Source: CAZNLH01 sp964573995
GTDB taxonomy: Bacteria; Gemmatimonadota; CAZMKB01; CAZNLH01
Assembly (NCBI GenBank): GCA_964573995.1
Contig: CAZNLH010000047.1
Coordinates: 1-11,724 of the forward strand
Direction: 5' to 3'
Length of the DNA stretch: 11,724 nt
In this document: in pieces, positions 1 through 6,722 of the stretch
Layout of the letters: each line of letters begins with the position of its first letter
How positions within the stretch are numbered: the first letter of the stretch is position 1
Position numbers and translations under genes: made by a program
Notes under the pieces: model-generated
Database searches by the model: none
What the model was told of the DNA's origin: nothing
What the model saw: the letters and a program-made list of their open reading frames with translations, nothing else

Positions 1-88
1 GGATCGTTGACAACATCTAACCATGGTAATTTCACGGAGCGAAGTCAATGCCCCCGCGGCGACGATCAATGACGATTTTTTTTGAAAC

Positions 89-129
89 AAGGCCTATTGC
101 AGAATAGCGTTGCGCTTTTAATGGCCTTT
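89..129 (-). terminator. Possible weak terminator after the endonuclease gene
   Basis: A 6-bp inverted repeat (AAGGCC at 89-94, GGCCTT at 123-128) encloses a smaller AGCG/CGCT hairpin. On the minus strand it is followed by a T-rich TTGTTT. It begins about 20 bases past the stop of the restriction gene, where a terminator is expected. The loop is long and the T tract is imperfect, so this is only a candidate. The left edge (1-88) holds no gene I can support. Confidence 0.25.
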
Positions 130-147
130 CAAATCCTGATATTGTTG

Positions 148-759
148 TTAAGGAATAATACCGATAATAACCAAAGGAACTGCAGGCACACCTCTACCTT
201 GACGAATTACATTATATAATTCGCCTTCATAGTAGGGTACTCCTGAACTCATTTGTTCTTGGAGACTTTTCATTGGAAGGATTTCTATTCCTAAATCAAT
301 TTTATCACCAATAAAAAACGCAAGATGTTTAACGAATATATCGTAAGCAACGAACGCGTATTTACCAAATTGTACCTCAATAGCAACCCTATCTTTTACA
401 TAATCAGTCTGATTATAACTAAAAATAGGTGTTTCGCCAAAGGCCTCTATTTCCCTTTTCTGTTCTTCAGGACTTAGGGATAAGGTCTTACGAATCAATT
501 TTTCGTTTTTTGTAACCCAATAACTTACCCTACTTTCTTTCCAACCTTTTTCAGATAATAATTCCTTAAAACCAGCATTCATATCAATTGGACTGTAAAG
601 AAGTTCTCCTTTTTTATTCTTTTCTTTCGATACCTTGGTCTTACATGCTTCGGCATCAAGCGCAGCGATTACTTTCTTTATTTCATTCCATAATTTTGAC
701 TTATGTACGAGTAAAAACTCTAAACCATTTAAATGAGAGTAAGTTTCTATAATATTCAT
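148..759 (-). CDS. BglII-family type II restriction endonuclease
   Basis: This is a 203-residue protein, a little shorter than BglII (about 223). It should cut double-stranded DNA at a short palindrome as the partner of the adjacent methyltransferase. The PD-(D/E)xK-variant active site of BglII is visible. D119, E128 and Q130 in 'TDYVKDRVAIEVQFGKYAF' have the same 9- and 2-residue spacing as BglII D84, E93 and Q95. Upstream, 'LLYSPIDMNAGFKELLSEKGW' (residues 53-73) corresponds to the conserved BglII segment ending in K-H-W. The C-terminal hydrophobic 'VPLVIIGII' matches the core strand of the family. The ATG at 759 lies inside the methyltransferase stop (ATGA), so translation is probably coupled. 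The gene is AT-rich, unlike the rest of the window. BglII cuts AGATCT, but the specificity of this enzyme cannot be read from the sequence. The family call rests on remembered motifs, not an alignment program. Confidence 0.82.
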   Translation of the reverse strand: MNIIETYSHLNGLEFLLVHKSKLWNEIKKVIAALDAEACKTKVSKEKNKKGELLYSPIDMNAGFKELLSEKGWKESRVSYWVTKNEKLIRKTLSLSPEEQKREIEAFGETPIFSYNQTDYVKDRVAIEVQFGKYAFVAYDIFVKHLAFFIGDKIDLGIEILPMKSLQEQMSSGVPYYEGELYNVIRQGRGVPAVPLVIIGIIP

Positions 760-1709
760 AACTTGGAATATTTTGTTTTTTCATCAATGTCCAGTATCTT
801 AGGTTGTTCGAATTCTTTTTCGGTAAACCAAGGCGGAATTATTGCCTTATTGCCTGCTTTTTTCGGGTCATAAACGGCTTTGTTCATCGGCCTTGTCCTG
901 AGTGTACCGTTTAATGCCTGGTTAATCCTATCGAATGCAACTTCAATGTATTTTCTTATTATTTCAGCACCTACTCCTCTTCTATGATGCTTCATTGCGG
1001 CTATTATGGTGGATCCTACACCCAAGAAAGGGTCCAATACCCAATCATCCTCGTTAGACATCGACAAGACCAGGCGTTCTATTAGCTCTACAGGAAATTG
1101 ACAAGGATGTATTGTCTTCTCAACGTGATTGCTCTTTACATTTGGAATAATCCAAACATCACCAGGGTTTTTACCTTTAGGATTACATGAGTATTTACCT
1201 ACTTTTGGACCCTTGAAATACTTCTTTCCAGGATATTTTTGAGGAACCCTAACAGGGTCAAGATTGAAAATATAGTCATCAGACTTAGTGAACCATATTA
1301 TTGTTTCATATCTCCCTGAAAATCTTTTCGAACAATGTAGCCCATGTTCAAAGTGCCATATAATCCTATTTCGCATCTTCAATCCTAAATCTTTGAAAAT
1401 ATTATACAGTATTGTATCAAGTGGAATTATAGCCCCTCGTTCAATATAATTCCCAACCTGCCAGCAAATACTACCGCTTTTCCTTAAAGTACGCACGCAT
1501 TCTTTAATTACTTCTGCTTGCTGTTCGATGTATCTGTTCAAAACCAGTTTTTCTTCATATTCCTTACCAATGTTATATGGGGGTGAAGTTACTATAAGTT
1601 GCATAGATTCATTAGGAATCTTCCTCAATAGATCCAGGCAGTCGCCAGAATAGACTACAATTCTATGAGAAAGGTCAAAATGAGAGGCAATTTCAATTTT
1701 CTCAAACAT
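756..1709 (-). CDS. Type II DNA methyltransferase, beta class (likely N4-cytosine, possibly N6-adenine)
   Basis: This 317-residue enzyme should transfer a methyl group from S-adenosylmethionine to a base in the site cut by the neighbouring endonuclease, protecting host DNA. Catalytic motif IV is TSPPYN (residues 41-46). The target-recognition region lies in the middle. Then come 'HPCQFPVELIERL' (201-213, motif X) and the SAM-binding motif I 'DPFLGVGST' (226-234). Motif IV before motif I defines the beta class. SPPY rather than DPPY is more common in N4-cytosine enzymes, and M.BglII is one, but N6-adenine activity cannot be excluded. The ATG at 1709 has no Shine-Dalgarno sequence and sits about 6 bases from a -10-like hexamer, suggesting a leaderless message. 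Its TGA overlaps the endonuclease ATG, so the methylase is made first. The roughly 45-residue C-terminal tail after the catalytic domain (about 268-317) is unassigned. No controller (C) protein gene was seen. Confidence 0.92.
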   Translation of the reverse strand: MFEKIEIASHFDLSHRIVVYSGDCLDLLRKIPNESMQLIVTSPPYNIGKEYEEKLVLNRYIEQQAEVIKECVRTLRKSGSICWQVGNYIERGAIIPLDTILYNIFKDLGLKMRNRIIWHFEHGLHCSKRFSGRYETIIWFTKSDDYIFNLDPVRVPQKYPGKKYFKGPKVGKYSCNPKGKNPGDVWIIPNVKSNHVEKTIHPCQFPVELIERLVLSMSNEDDWVLDPFLGVGSTIIAAMKHHRRGVGAEIIRKYIEVAFDRINQALNGTLRTRPMNKAVYDPKKAGNKAIIPPWFTEKEFEQPKILDIDEKTKYSKL

Positions 1710-1715
1710 GGCAAT

Positions 1716-1744
1716 AATGTACTTGGATTGTAGCCCAAGGTCAA
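1716..1744 (-). promoter_or_regulatory. Candidate promoter of the restriction-modification operon
   Basis: Reading the minus strand, TTGACC (1744-1739), a 17-bp spacer and TACATT (1721-1716) form a sigma70-type element matching 5/6 and 4/6 of the consensus. The -10 ends 6 bases before the methyltransferase ATG, so the first transcribed base would be about the A of the ATG. This fits the lack of a ribosome binding site. AT-rich DNA gives chance matches easily. Confidence 0.4.
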
Positions 1745-1854
1745 TAAGAAATAGTGATATAGTATTAAAGGAAGACTAAGATAGAAAGATAAAACAATCT
1801 ATCCATCAAGCCCTCCCCGACTATTTGAAGCGCTCCTAAATTTCAGTGGTCCAT

Positions 1855-3312
1855 TCATGGGACGACCTCGATCCAGGCGTCGTCCATGTCTATGACGTGC
1901 GAGGGCCAGAGGCCGATCGTCCCCCTGTAGTCGTAGGTCCCCGCCGGGGCACCTGAGGGGACGGATTGGCTGAAGGTAAGGCTCGTCGATCCGCCGCCCG
2001 GGAGGAGGAAAGTCATGGGTCCGAGCACGGGGTTGGACGGCAACGGCGTCCCGTCCGGGAGGTAGATATCCGCCCAACCCTCGAGCGTCAGGTCCGCGTC
2101 TTGATTGCTGGCCACGTACCCGGTGAACAGTAGCGTGTCGCCGGGGCTGACGACCACCGTGTCGGGCACGATGACCATGTCGGCTGGGGCGAGGAGTTTG
2201 TTCAGTCCCATGAATCCGAGGTAACTCGTGACCCACGATTGGTCGTTCAGGTTTCCGGCCGTCTCGCTCACCCCGATCCCGCCGTCGCCGTCCCCGTCGA
2301 GGCCCACCAGGAAATCTATGATCGCCTTGTGGTTCTGCTTCCTCTGAAAGTCGCCCTGCGTATCCCAGGCCGTATAGTGCCCGAGGGCGAACCATAGGTT
2401 CCAGGCGTTCTGCCAGCCGGTATCGTTGACGTAGGTCTGAAGGTAATCATCGTAGATCTCAGACCAGGACCTGAGCCCCTCGGGGTACCGTTTGAAGTAA
2501 GAGTTGACGATCCCCCAGAAGGCGGCGCCCCCTGACATGGCCCAGTTCCAACCCCCGAGCCTCGCCGAGGGATCGCCTTCTGCCCATTCCTTTACCAGGG
2601 AGCCGATCGAGGCGGCCTCGTACTCGACCGTGGTGTCGCCGACCGATTCGCCGTGGCCGTAAAGGTTTCCCGCGGCCCATCCTGTTACCATGCCGTTCAG
2701 GATGTCGTATGGCGGAGGGCCATACAGGTTCAGGGGATTGTTGGTGACGTAACCTGCGGCGCTGTCGCTGTACCAGAGGAAGGTGCTGTCGCCGAAGACC
2801 TGCCTGTATTCCGCCTCGGCCGCCATCGCCCAGGCGCAGTTATAGATTCGGTAGTAGCCCAGTTCACCGCCGCCGCCTTCCTCGTTGTAGGCTGGGTGGT
2901 TCATCACGTATGACCATGCTGCCGCGATGTTCGGGACGTAGATATCATCCCCCGTCAGTTCGGTGTAACGGGACCAGATCCAGATAGCCTCCTGCGTGTT
3001 GTCCGTCTGAATGGTCAGCCACTGGGCCTCCCCCTCTTCAATCCCACCGTAACTGGCCGAACTCGTGTCGCTCACCTGTAGGGTGGTAAGGAACTCCGCG
3101 ACCATGGCGAACCGCTGCCCGTAGTCGATCGATCCGCGCCGGCCGGTGTTGGGAGGGGGCAGGTGTACACCCTGAAGATTGCCACTGGCGCCTGTCCTCG
3201 CGTGCCTTGCCAGTTCTTCGGGACCCCAGTATTCCGTCGCCCGCGTGGTGGAGTTGAAAAGTGCGATCATGAGGATCACGGTCGATAGTGTTACGATCCA
3301 TCTTGTGCTCAT
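1855..3312 (-). CDS. Secreted protein of unknown function with EF-hand-type loop and C-terminal beta-sandwich
   Basis: This 485-residue protein is not one I recognise. The N-terminus is a signal peptide: MSTRW, a hydrophobic stretch to about residue 19, then cleavage probably after 'TTRA' (25), so it is exported. Residues about 60-370 are rich in Trp, Tyr and Ala and appear mostly helical, with recurrent 'AAAWSYVMNHPAY' and 'YNCAWAMAAEAEYR' segments. An alpha/alpha-toroid fold is possible but is a guess. Residues 339-350 (D-x-D-x-D-G-x-I-x-x-x-E) form a complete EF-hand/dockerin-type calcium loop. Residues about 376-485 look like an Ig-like beta-sandwich ('VVVSPGDTLLFTGYV...GAPAGTYDYRGTIGL'). 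There is no FlgD-like sorting tail of the kind seen on the downstream peptidase. The start is supported by GGAGGT (3323-3318) five bases upstream of ATG. A promoter lies at 3555-3583. High GC third positions match the genome, not the neighbouring AT-rich island. Confidence 0.85.
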   Translation of the reverse strand: MSTRWIVTLSTVILMIALFNSTTRATEYWGPEELARHARTGASGNLQGVHLPPPNTGRRGSIDYGQRFAMVAEFLTTLQVSDTSSASYGGIEEGEAQWLTIQTDNTQEAIWIWSRYTELTGDDIYVPNIAAAWSYVMNHPAYNEEGGGGELGYYRIYNCAWAMAAEAEYRQVFGDSTFLWYSDSAAGYVTNNPLNLYGPPPYDILNGMVTGWAAGNLYGHGESVGDTTVEYEAASIGSLVKEWAEGDPSARLGGWNWAMSGGAAFWGIVNSYFKRYPEGLRSWSEIYDDYLQTYVNDTGWQNAWNLWFALGHYTAWDTQGDFQRKQNHKAIIDFLVGLDGDGDGGIGVSETAGNLNDQSWVTSYLGFMGLNKLLAPADMVIVPDTVVVSPGDTLLFTGYVASNQDADLTLEGWADIYLPDGTPLPSNPVLGPMTFLLPGGGSTSLTFSQSVPSGAPAGTYDYRGTIGLWPSHVIDMDDAWIEVVP

Positions 3313-3386
3313 CGGTGACCTCCGGTTCGCGCCGATTTGAAACGATTACAGGTGAAGGGGTCGTCTCGATACCACCCGATTCGAGA

Positions 3387-3421
3387 GATCTCCCCGTTGC
3401 CGTCGCATTGGAGGGGAGATC
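3387..3421 (-). repeat. 9-bp perfect inverted repeat in the leader of the secreted-protein gene
   Basis: GATCTCCCC (3387-3395) and GGGGAGATC (3413-3421) are perfect inverted copies around a 17-base loop. It lies about 75 bases upstream of the ATG at 3312 and downstream of the predicted transcription start, so it would form an RNA hairpin in the 5' leader. It could also be an operator. No poly-T tract follows on the minus strand, arguing against a simple terminator. Confidence 0.6.
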
Positions 3422-3554
3422 GAGGCTGCTCTATAGCCTGCCAGGCGGCTTCAACGCCTCCTGACGCGCGGGATGCACTACCCTGCGTGGCTCACGTGGA
3501 CACGGGCTGAATTTGCCCGGCAGCCGCCCTTGACGGCCCCTCTTACACGGTGCC

Positions 3555-3583
3555 ATTATACCATACATCAAGTACTTTGTCCA
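3555..3583 (-). promoter_or_regulatory. Sigma70-type promoter for the secreted-protein gene
   Basis: On the minus strand, TGGACA (3583-3578), a 17-bp spacer and TATAAT (3560-3555) match the consensus at 5/6 and 6/6. The predicted start near 3548 gives a leader of about 235 bases to the ATG at 3312, long enough to hold the inverted repeat at 3387-3421. Confidence 0.55.
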
Positions 3584-3774
3584 GCGGCCCTTCATCCATC
3601 TGGTGCAGGATCCGTTCCCGATGGCGTCTGTCGCCGGAATACAGGCATAACAGTCTGCTTATCTTGCGGTTAGGATGCTTGGCCGGATCGAATGGTTGAG
3701 GTTTCGTAGTCGTTTTCCACGAATATCGTGAAGGTCCACGCCTGGGCGCGGACCGATGAGCATGCCAATGAAAT

Positions 3775-3803
3775 TTGACTTCCATCTATCGCCTCGTTAA
3801 TTT
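3775..3803 (+). promoter_or_regulatory. Weak candidate promoter for the CpXC-peptidase operon
   Basis: TTGACT (3775-3780) lies 17 bp from TAATTT (3798-3803). The -35 is 5/6 but the -10 only 3/6. It would give a leader of about 27 bases to the ATG at 3837. Confidence 0.3.
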
Positions 3804-3836
3804 GTAAACCGAAGGATCACGCGATAGCGAACCATC

Positions 3837-4247
3837 ATGAGCGATTTCGGTCACACAACTGTTCGGTGCCCCTGGTGCCTTGAGACACTGCAGGTCGACC
3901 CACTCAACGTCATCACGTTGACGACTTCGGAGGAGATAAAGGAGAGGCTCCTCGCGGGAGAATACGACTCGTTCCCCTGCCCGGTATGCAATCGGCAGGT
4001 CCCATACTCGAGCGCGATCGTCTGCAACGATATCACCAACCAGGTCTTGATATACTATTTTCCCAATCCACCCCCCGAAGAGGTGAGGGATACCCTTCAA
4101 GATTCTCTCATCAAGGCCATAGAAAAGACTGCTTTTAACGGGATGTCTACGCCGATCGGAGAGGACTGGAAGGTCCGTATCGCTTACGGGCGGGACGAAC
4201 TCCGGGCGATGTTGTCCGGCCAAGTGGATCAGGAGGGTCGTCAATGA
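3837..4247 (+). CDS. CpXC-domain protein (predicted zinc-binding, cytoplasmic)
   Basis: This 136-residue protein carries the two CPxC pairs that define the CpXC family: CPWC at residues 11-14 and CPVC at 48-51. They are separated by the family's helical 'EEIKERLLAGEYDSFPC' segment and followed by 'VLIYYFP' (70-76), a strand conserved in the family. Four cysteines in this arrangement probably bind zinc. The biochemical role of the family is unknown. No signal peptide is seen. The rest (80-136) is an unassigned alpha/beta tail. There is no clear Shine-Dalgarno sequence at the ATG. An in-frame TAG at 3825-3827 excludes a longer protein, and no closer in-frame alternative start precedes CPWC. The stop overlaps the peptidase start as ATGA, so the two are expected to be co-translated. 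A large opposite-strand frame over this gene is a shadow. Confidence 0.85.
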   Translation: MSDFGHTTVRCPWCLETLQVDPLNVITLTTSEEIKERLLAGEYDSFPCPVCNRQVPYSSAIVCNDITNQVLIYYFPNPPPEEVRDTLQDSLIKAIEKTAFNGMSTPIGEDWKVRIAYGRDELRAMLSGQVDQEGRQ

Positions 4248-6586
4248 GTGGGAGAAGAGACAGGATAAAGGGAATAGGGCTCCTCCTCGGTGGAGGATGT
4301 ACCATGGTTGCCGTGGTTGGGCTATCCTTCATAGGGGGCATACCGGCGGAGCCGATCTCCCTCCGGGGCCATCAGGCCGCGGCCGCGGACAGCCTCCCCG
4401 CGCGGGAGAGGCCTTCGGCCGACCGTCTGATCGTACCGAGGCCCACTCCACTCGTGGATCGGAGGGATGACTACGACGTCCAGCACTATGTCCTCGACCT
4501 GTGGCTGGACCTCGACAACCAGGTAATAGGCGGTGGGGTCACGGTGCAGTCCCTCGTCGTCGCCGCCACTCTCGACACCATGGTCCTCGACCTCCTCGAC
4601 AACATGACGGTGGATTCCGTGAAGATCGGAGGCGCCCCGCTCGATTTCACGCACCAGGGGGACCAGGTCAGGATCGCGCTCGACAGGGCGTACCTCCAGG
4701 GTGAGGAGATATCACCGGTGGTCTTCTACCACGGCCACCCCTCTTATACGGGCTGGGCCACCTTCCGGTTCAGCACGCACGGCTTTCCAGGCGTCCCACT
4801 CGTCTTCAGCATCAGTTGGCCCGACAACTCGAGGGGATGGTGGCCCTGCAAGGACGTCCTCTATGACAAGGCCACCGCGGAGGTGAGGATGACCGTTCCT
4901 GTGGACCAGTACGACATGGTCGTCGCCTCCATCGGCCGGTTGATCAGCGTGGTCCAGAATCCCGATACCACGCGGACATACACCTGGCGCGAGTCCTATC
5001 CCATCACCACCTACAACATATCGTTCTCCACCACGAACTTCGACACCCTGCAGGACAGGTACGTTGGCCTGGACGGTGACACCCTGTCCGTAGTACACTT
5101 CGTCTTCCCCGAGGACAGGGAACGTGCGCGCGAGAGTTTCAGCAACACGGTCAACATGATGGAGGTGTACGCCGGGCTCTACGGTGAATATCCCTTCATG
5201 GGTGAAAAATACGGGATGGCGGAGGTCCAACTCTCGGGCGCCATGGAACACCAGACCATGACGAGTTACGGGAAGATGCTGATCACCGGCGGCCACACCT
5301 ACGATACGATCGTGGCCCATGAACTCTCTCACCAGTGGTTCGGCGACATGATCACGATCGGCACCTGGCCCGACATCTGGTTGAGCGAGGGATTCGCGAC
5401 CTATTCAGAGGCACTCTACGAGGAATCGCTCTACGGGCTCCAGGGGTACCTCGATTACATGGAATCGCTCGATACCCACGACTTCAACGACACAGTCTAC
5501 GACCCGGACAACCTCCTCAGCAGCACGGTCTACAACAAGGGTGCCTGGGTCCTCCACATGTTGCGGCACGTCATGGGGGATTCCCTCCTCTTCGAGACCC
5601 TCTCGGACTACGCCGCGGACACCACCTTCAGGTACGGCAACGCCGTCACCGCCGACTTCATCTCGGCCTGCGAGGACCATTACGGGGGCGACCTCGACTG
5701 GTTCTTCACGCCGTGGCTCAACACGGTCGGCAGGCCTTATTATTACATGGATTGGAGTGCATCCGGCCAGGACAGCCTCTACGAGGCCGACGTCCAGTTG
5801 GATCAGACCCAGCCCGGGGATGCACTTTATACCATGCCCATCGACCTCGTCTTCCATACCTCCTCCGGAGAGAGCACCTTCACGGTCAGGGACAGCCTCA
5901 GGTCTCAGGCCTTTCACTTCTCGCTTCCCGAGGAACCTCTCGACGTTGCCCTCGACCCTGACAACTGGGTCCTGAAGGTGGTCCAGGCACCGCTCAGGAT
6001 CACGACCGACAGCCTCCCGCACGGGACGGTGGGAGAGGTCTATGCCTTCCAGATCAGGGCGGAAGGGGGTGTCTATCCCCTTACCTGGACGATCCTCTCA
6101 GGCACGCTCCCAGACAGCATGCTCATGGATACCTCGCTGGGCCTGATCTCGGGGGTCCCCCGCGAGGCGGGAAACTTCCCCCTCACGGTGGAGGTGCACG
6201 ACGCCTTCAGCCCACCTCATGCAGATACATCTTCGTTCACCCTGGTAGTAGAACCGTCCGCGGGGATCGGCGGGGGAGGCGTTCCGAACCTCGATCTACC
6301 ACGTGCTTACGGGCTTTTCCAGAACTACCCCAACCCCTTCAATCCATCGACGGTAATACCCTTCGATGTCCCGGAGCACTCGGAGGGACCGCTCTGCCTG
6401 GCGATATACGACCTGCGGGGCCGCCGGGTTAGAACCCTGGTCCGGGGGGATATCGCGCCGGGCCGGCACACGGTATACTGGAACGGCAGGGACAATCGGG
6501 GCGGGAGGGTCCCCTCGGGGGTGTATATCTACAGGCTACGGACATCCGGCTTCACGGCCACGCGTCGCATGCTCCTCGTGCAGTGA
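4244..6586 (+). CDS. Secreted M1-family zinc metallopeptidase with Ig and FlgD-like C-terminal sorting domains
   Basis: This 780-residue enzyme should hydrolyse peptides from their N-termini outside the cytoplasm. The N-terminus (1-35) is basic then hydrophobic, a signal peptide or anchor. The M1 beta-sheet domain spans about 75-265 and the thermolysin-like domain about 290-500. Zinc ligands are H359, H363 and E382 in HELSH-x18-E, with E360 as general base. The exopeptidase motif is GAMEH (332-336) instead of the usual GAMEN. Y430 before 'NKGAW' corresponds to the catalytic Tyr that precedes EKG in LTA4 hydrolase. After the catalytic region come a putative-Ig (He_PIG-like) domain, about 585-669 ('YPLTWTILSGTLPDSM', 'GLISGVPREAGNF'), and a FlgD-like sorting domain, 684-780 ('LFQNYPNPFNPST', 'GVYIYRLRTSG'). 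The large helical C-domain of classic M1 aminopeptidases is absent. The start is supported by AGGAGG seven bases upstream, inside the preceding gene. The long opposite and shifted frames are shadows. Confidence 0.93.
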   Translation: MSGRRDRIKGIGLLLGGGCTMVAVVGLSFIGGIPAEPISLRGHQAAAADSLPARERPSADRLIVPRPTPLVDRRDDYDVQHYVLDLWLDLDNQVIGGGVTVQSLVVAATLDTMVLDLLDNMTVDSVKIGGAPLDFTHQGDQVRIALDRAYLQGEEISPVVFYHGHPSYTGWATFRFSTHGFPGVPLVFSISWPDNSRGWWPCKDVLYDKATAEVRMTVPVDQYDMVVASIGRLISVVQNPDTTRTYTWRESYPITTYNISFSTTNFDTLQDRYVGLDGDTLSVVHFVFPEDRERARESFSNTVNMMEVYAGLYGEYPFMGEKYGMAEVQLSGAMEHQTMTSYGKMLITGGHTYDTIVAHELSHQWFGDMITIGTWPDIWLSEGFATYSEALYEESLYGLQGYLDYMESLDTHDFNDTVYDPDNLLSSTVYNKGAWVLHMLRHVMGDSLLFETLSDYAADTTFRYGNAVTADFISACEDHYGGDLDWFFTPWLNTVGRPYYYMDWSASGQDSLYEADVQLDQTQPGDALYTMPIDLVFHTSSGESTFTVRDSLRSQAFHFSLPEEPLDVALDPDNWVLKVVQAPLRITTDSLPHGTVGEVYAFQIRAEGGVYPLTWTILSGTLPDSMLMDTSLGLISGVPREAGNFPLTVEVHDAFSPPHADTSSFTLVVEPSAGIGGGGVPNLDLPRAYGLFQNYPNPFNPSTVIPFDVPEHSEGPLCLAIYDLRGRRVRTLVRGDIAPGRHTVYWNGRDNRGGRVPSGVYIYRLRTSGFTATRRMLLVQ

Positions 6587-6592
6587 GCGATG

Positions 6593-6621
6593 TTGACAAT
6601 GTGCCGCGATCGTGGTATTTT
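6593..6621 (+). promoter_or_regulatory. Sigma70-type promoter of the serine operon
   Basis: TTGACA (6593-6598, 6/6) is separated by 17 bp from TATTTT (6616-6621, 4/6). It begins just after the peptidase stop codon and would give a leader of about 95 bases to serA. I see no riboswitch-like fold in that leader. Confidence 0.55.
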
Positions 6622-6722
6622 CTCGTGGTAACGGCGGGTCCGGGCACGCGTTGACGGCGCGTGATCTCATGCTTTCCGCCTGGGGTTAGACACTTGGAAT
6701 TTAACGGGCGAGGGAATATTTG

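Larger units (their letters stand above)
3313..3836. other. Intergenic region between divergent genes (524 bp)
   Basis: This stretch separates the minus-strand secreted protein from the plus-strand CpXC operon. It holds a good minus-strand promoter (3555-3583), a 9-bp inverted repeat in the resulting leader (3387-3421) and a weak plus-strand promoter (3775-3803). Minus-strand reading frames at 3543-3785 and about 3682-3800 are open for short distances but resemble no protein I recognise and have unconvincing starts. They may be relics of a decayed gene. I call no gene here. Confidence 0.6.

Noticed and set aside
3543..3785. 80-residue minus-strand frame in the intergenic region
   Set aside because: It has only a partial GAGG ribosome site and an unusual His/Arg/Pro-rich start, matches nothing I know, and its end overlaps the promoter of the next gene.
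3682..3800. Possible decayed lipoprotein start (minus-strand frame with 'ISLAC' then 'WTFTIFVENDYE')
   Set aside because: The frame ends after about 35 codons, has no clear start codon and no downstream continuation that I can join with confidence.
3786..4244. 152-residue minus-strand frame opposite the CpXC gene
   Set aside because: It is antisense to a gene with clear CPxC motifs, so it is a shadow.
4712..6022. Long plus- and minus-strand frames (about 144-208 residues) over the peptidase gene
   Set aside because: They are shadows caused by high GC; composition is Arg/Pro/Gly-rich with no domains.
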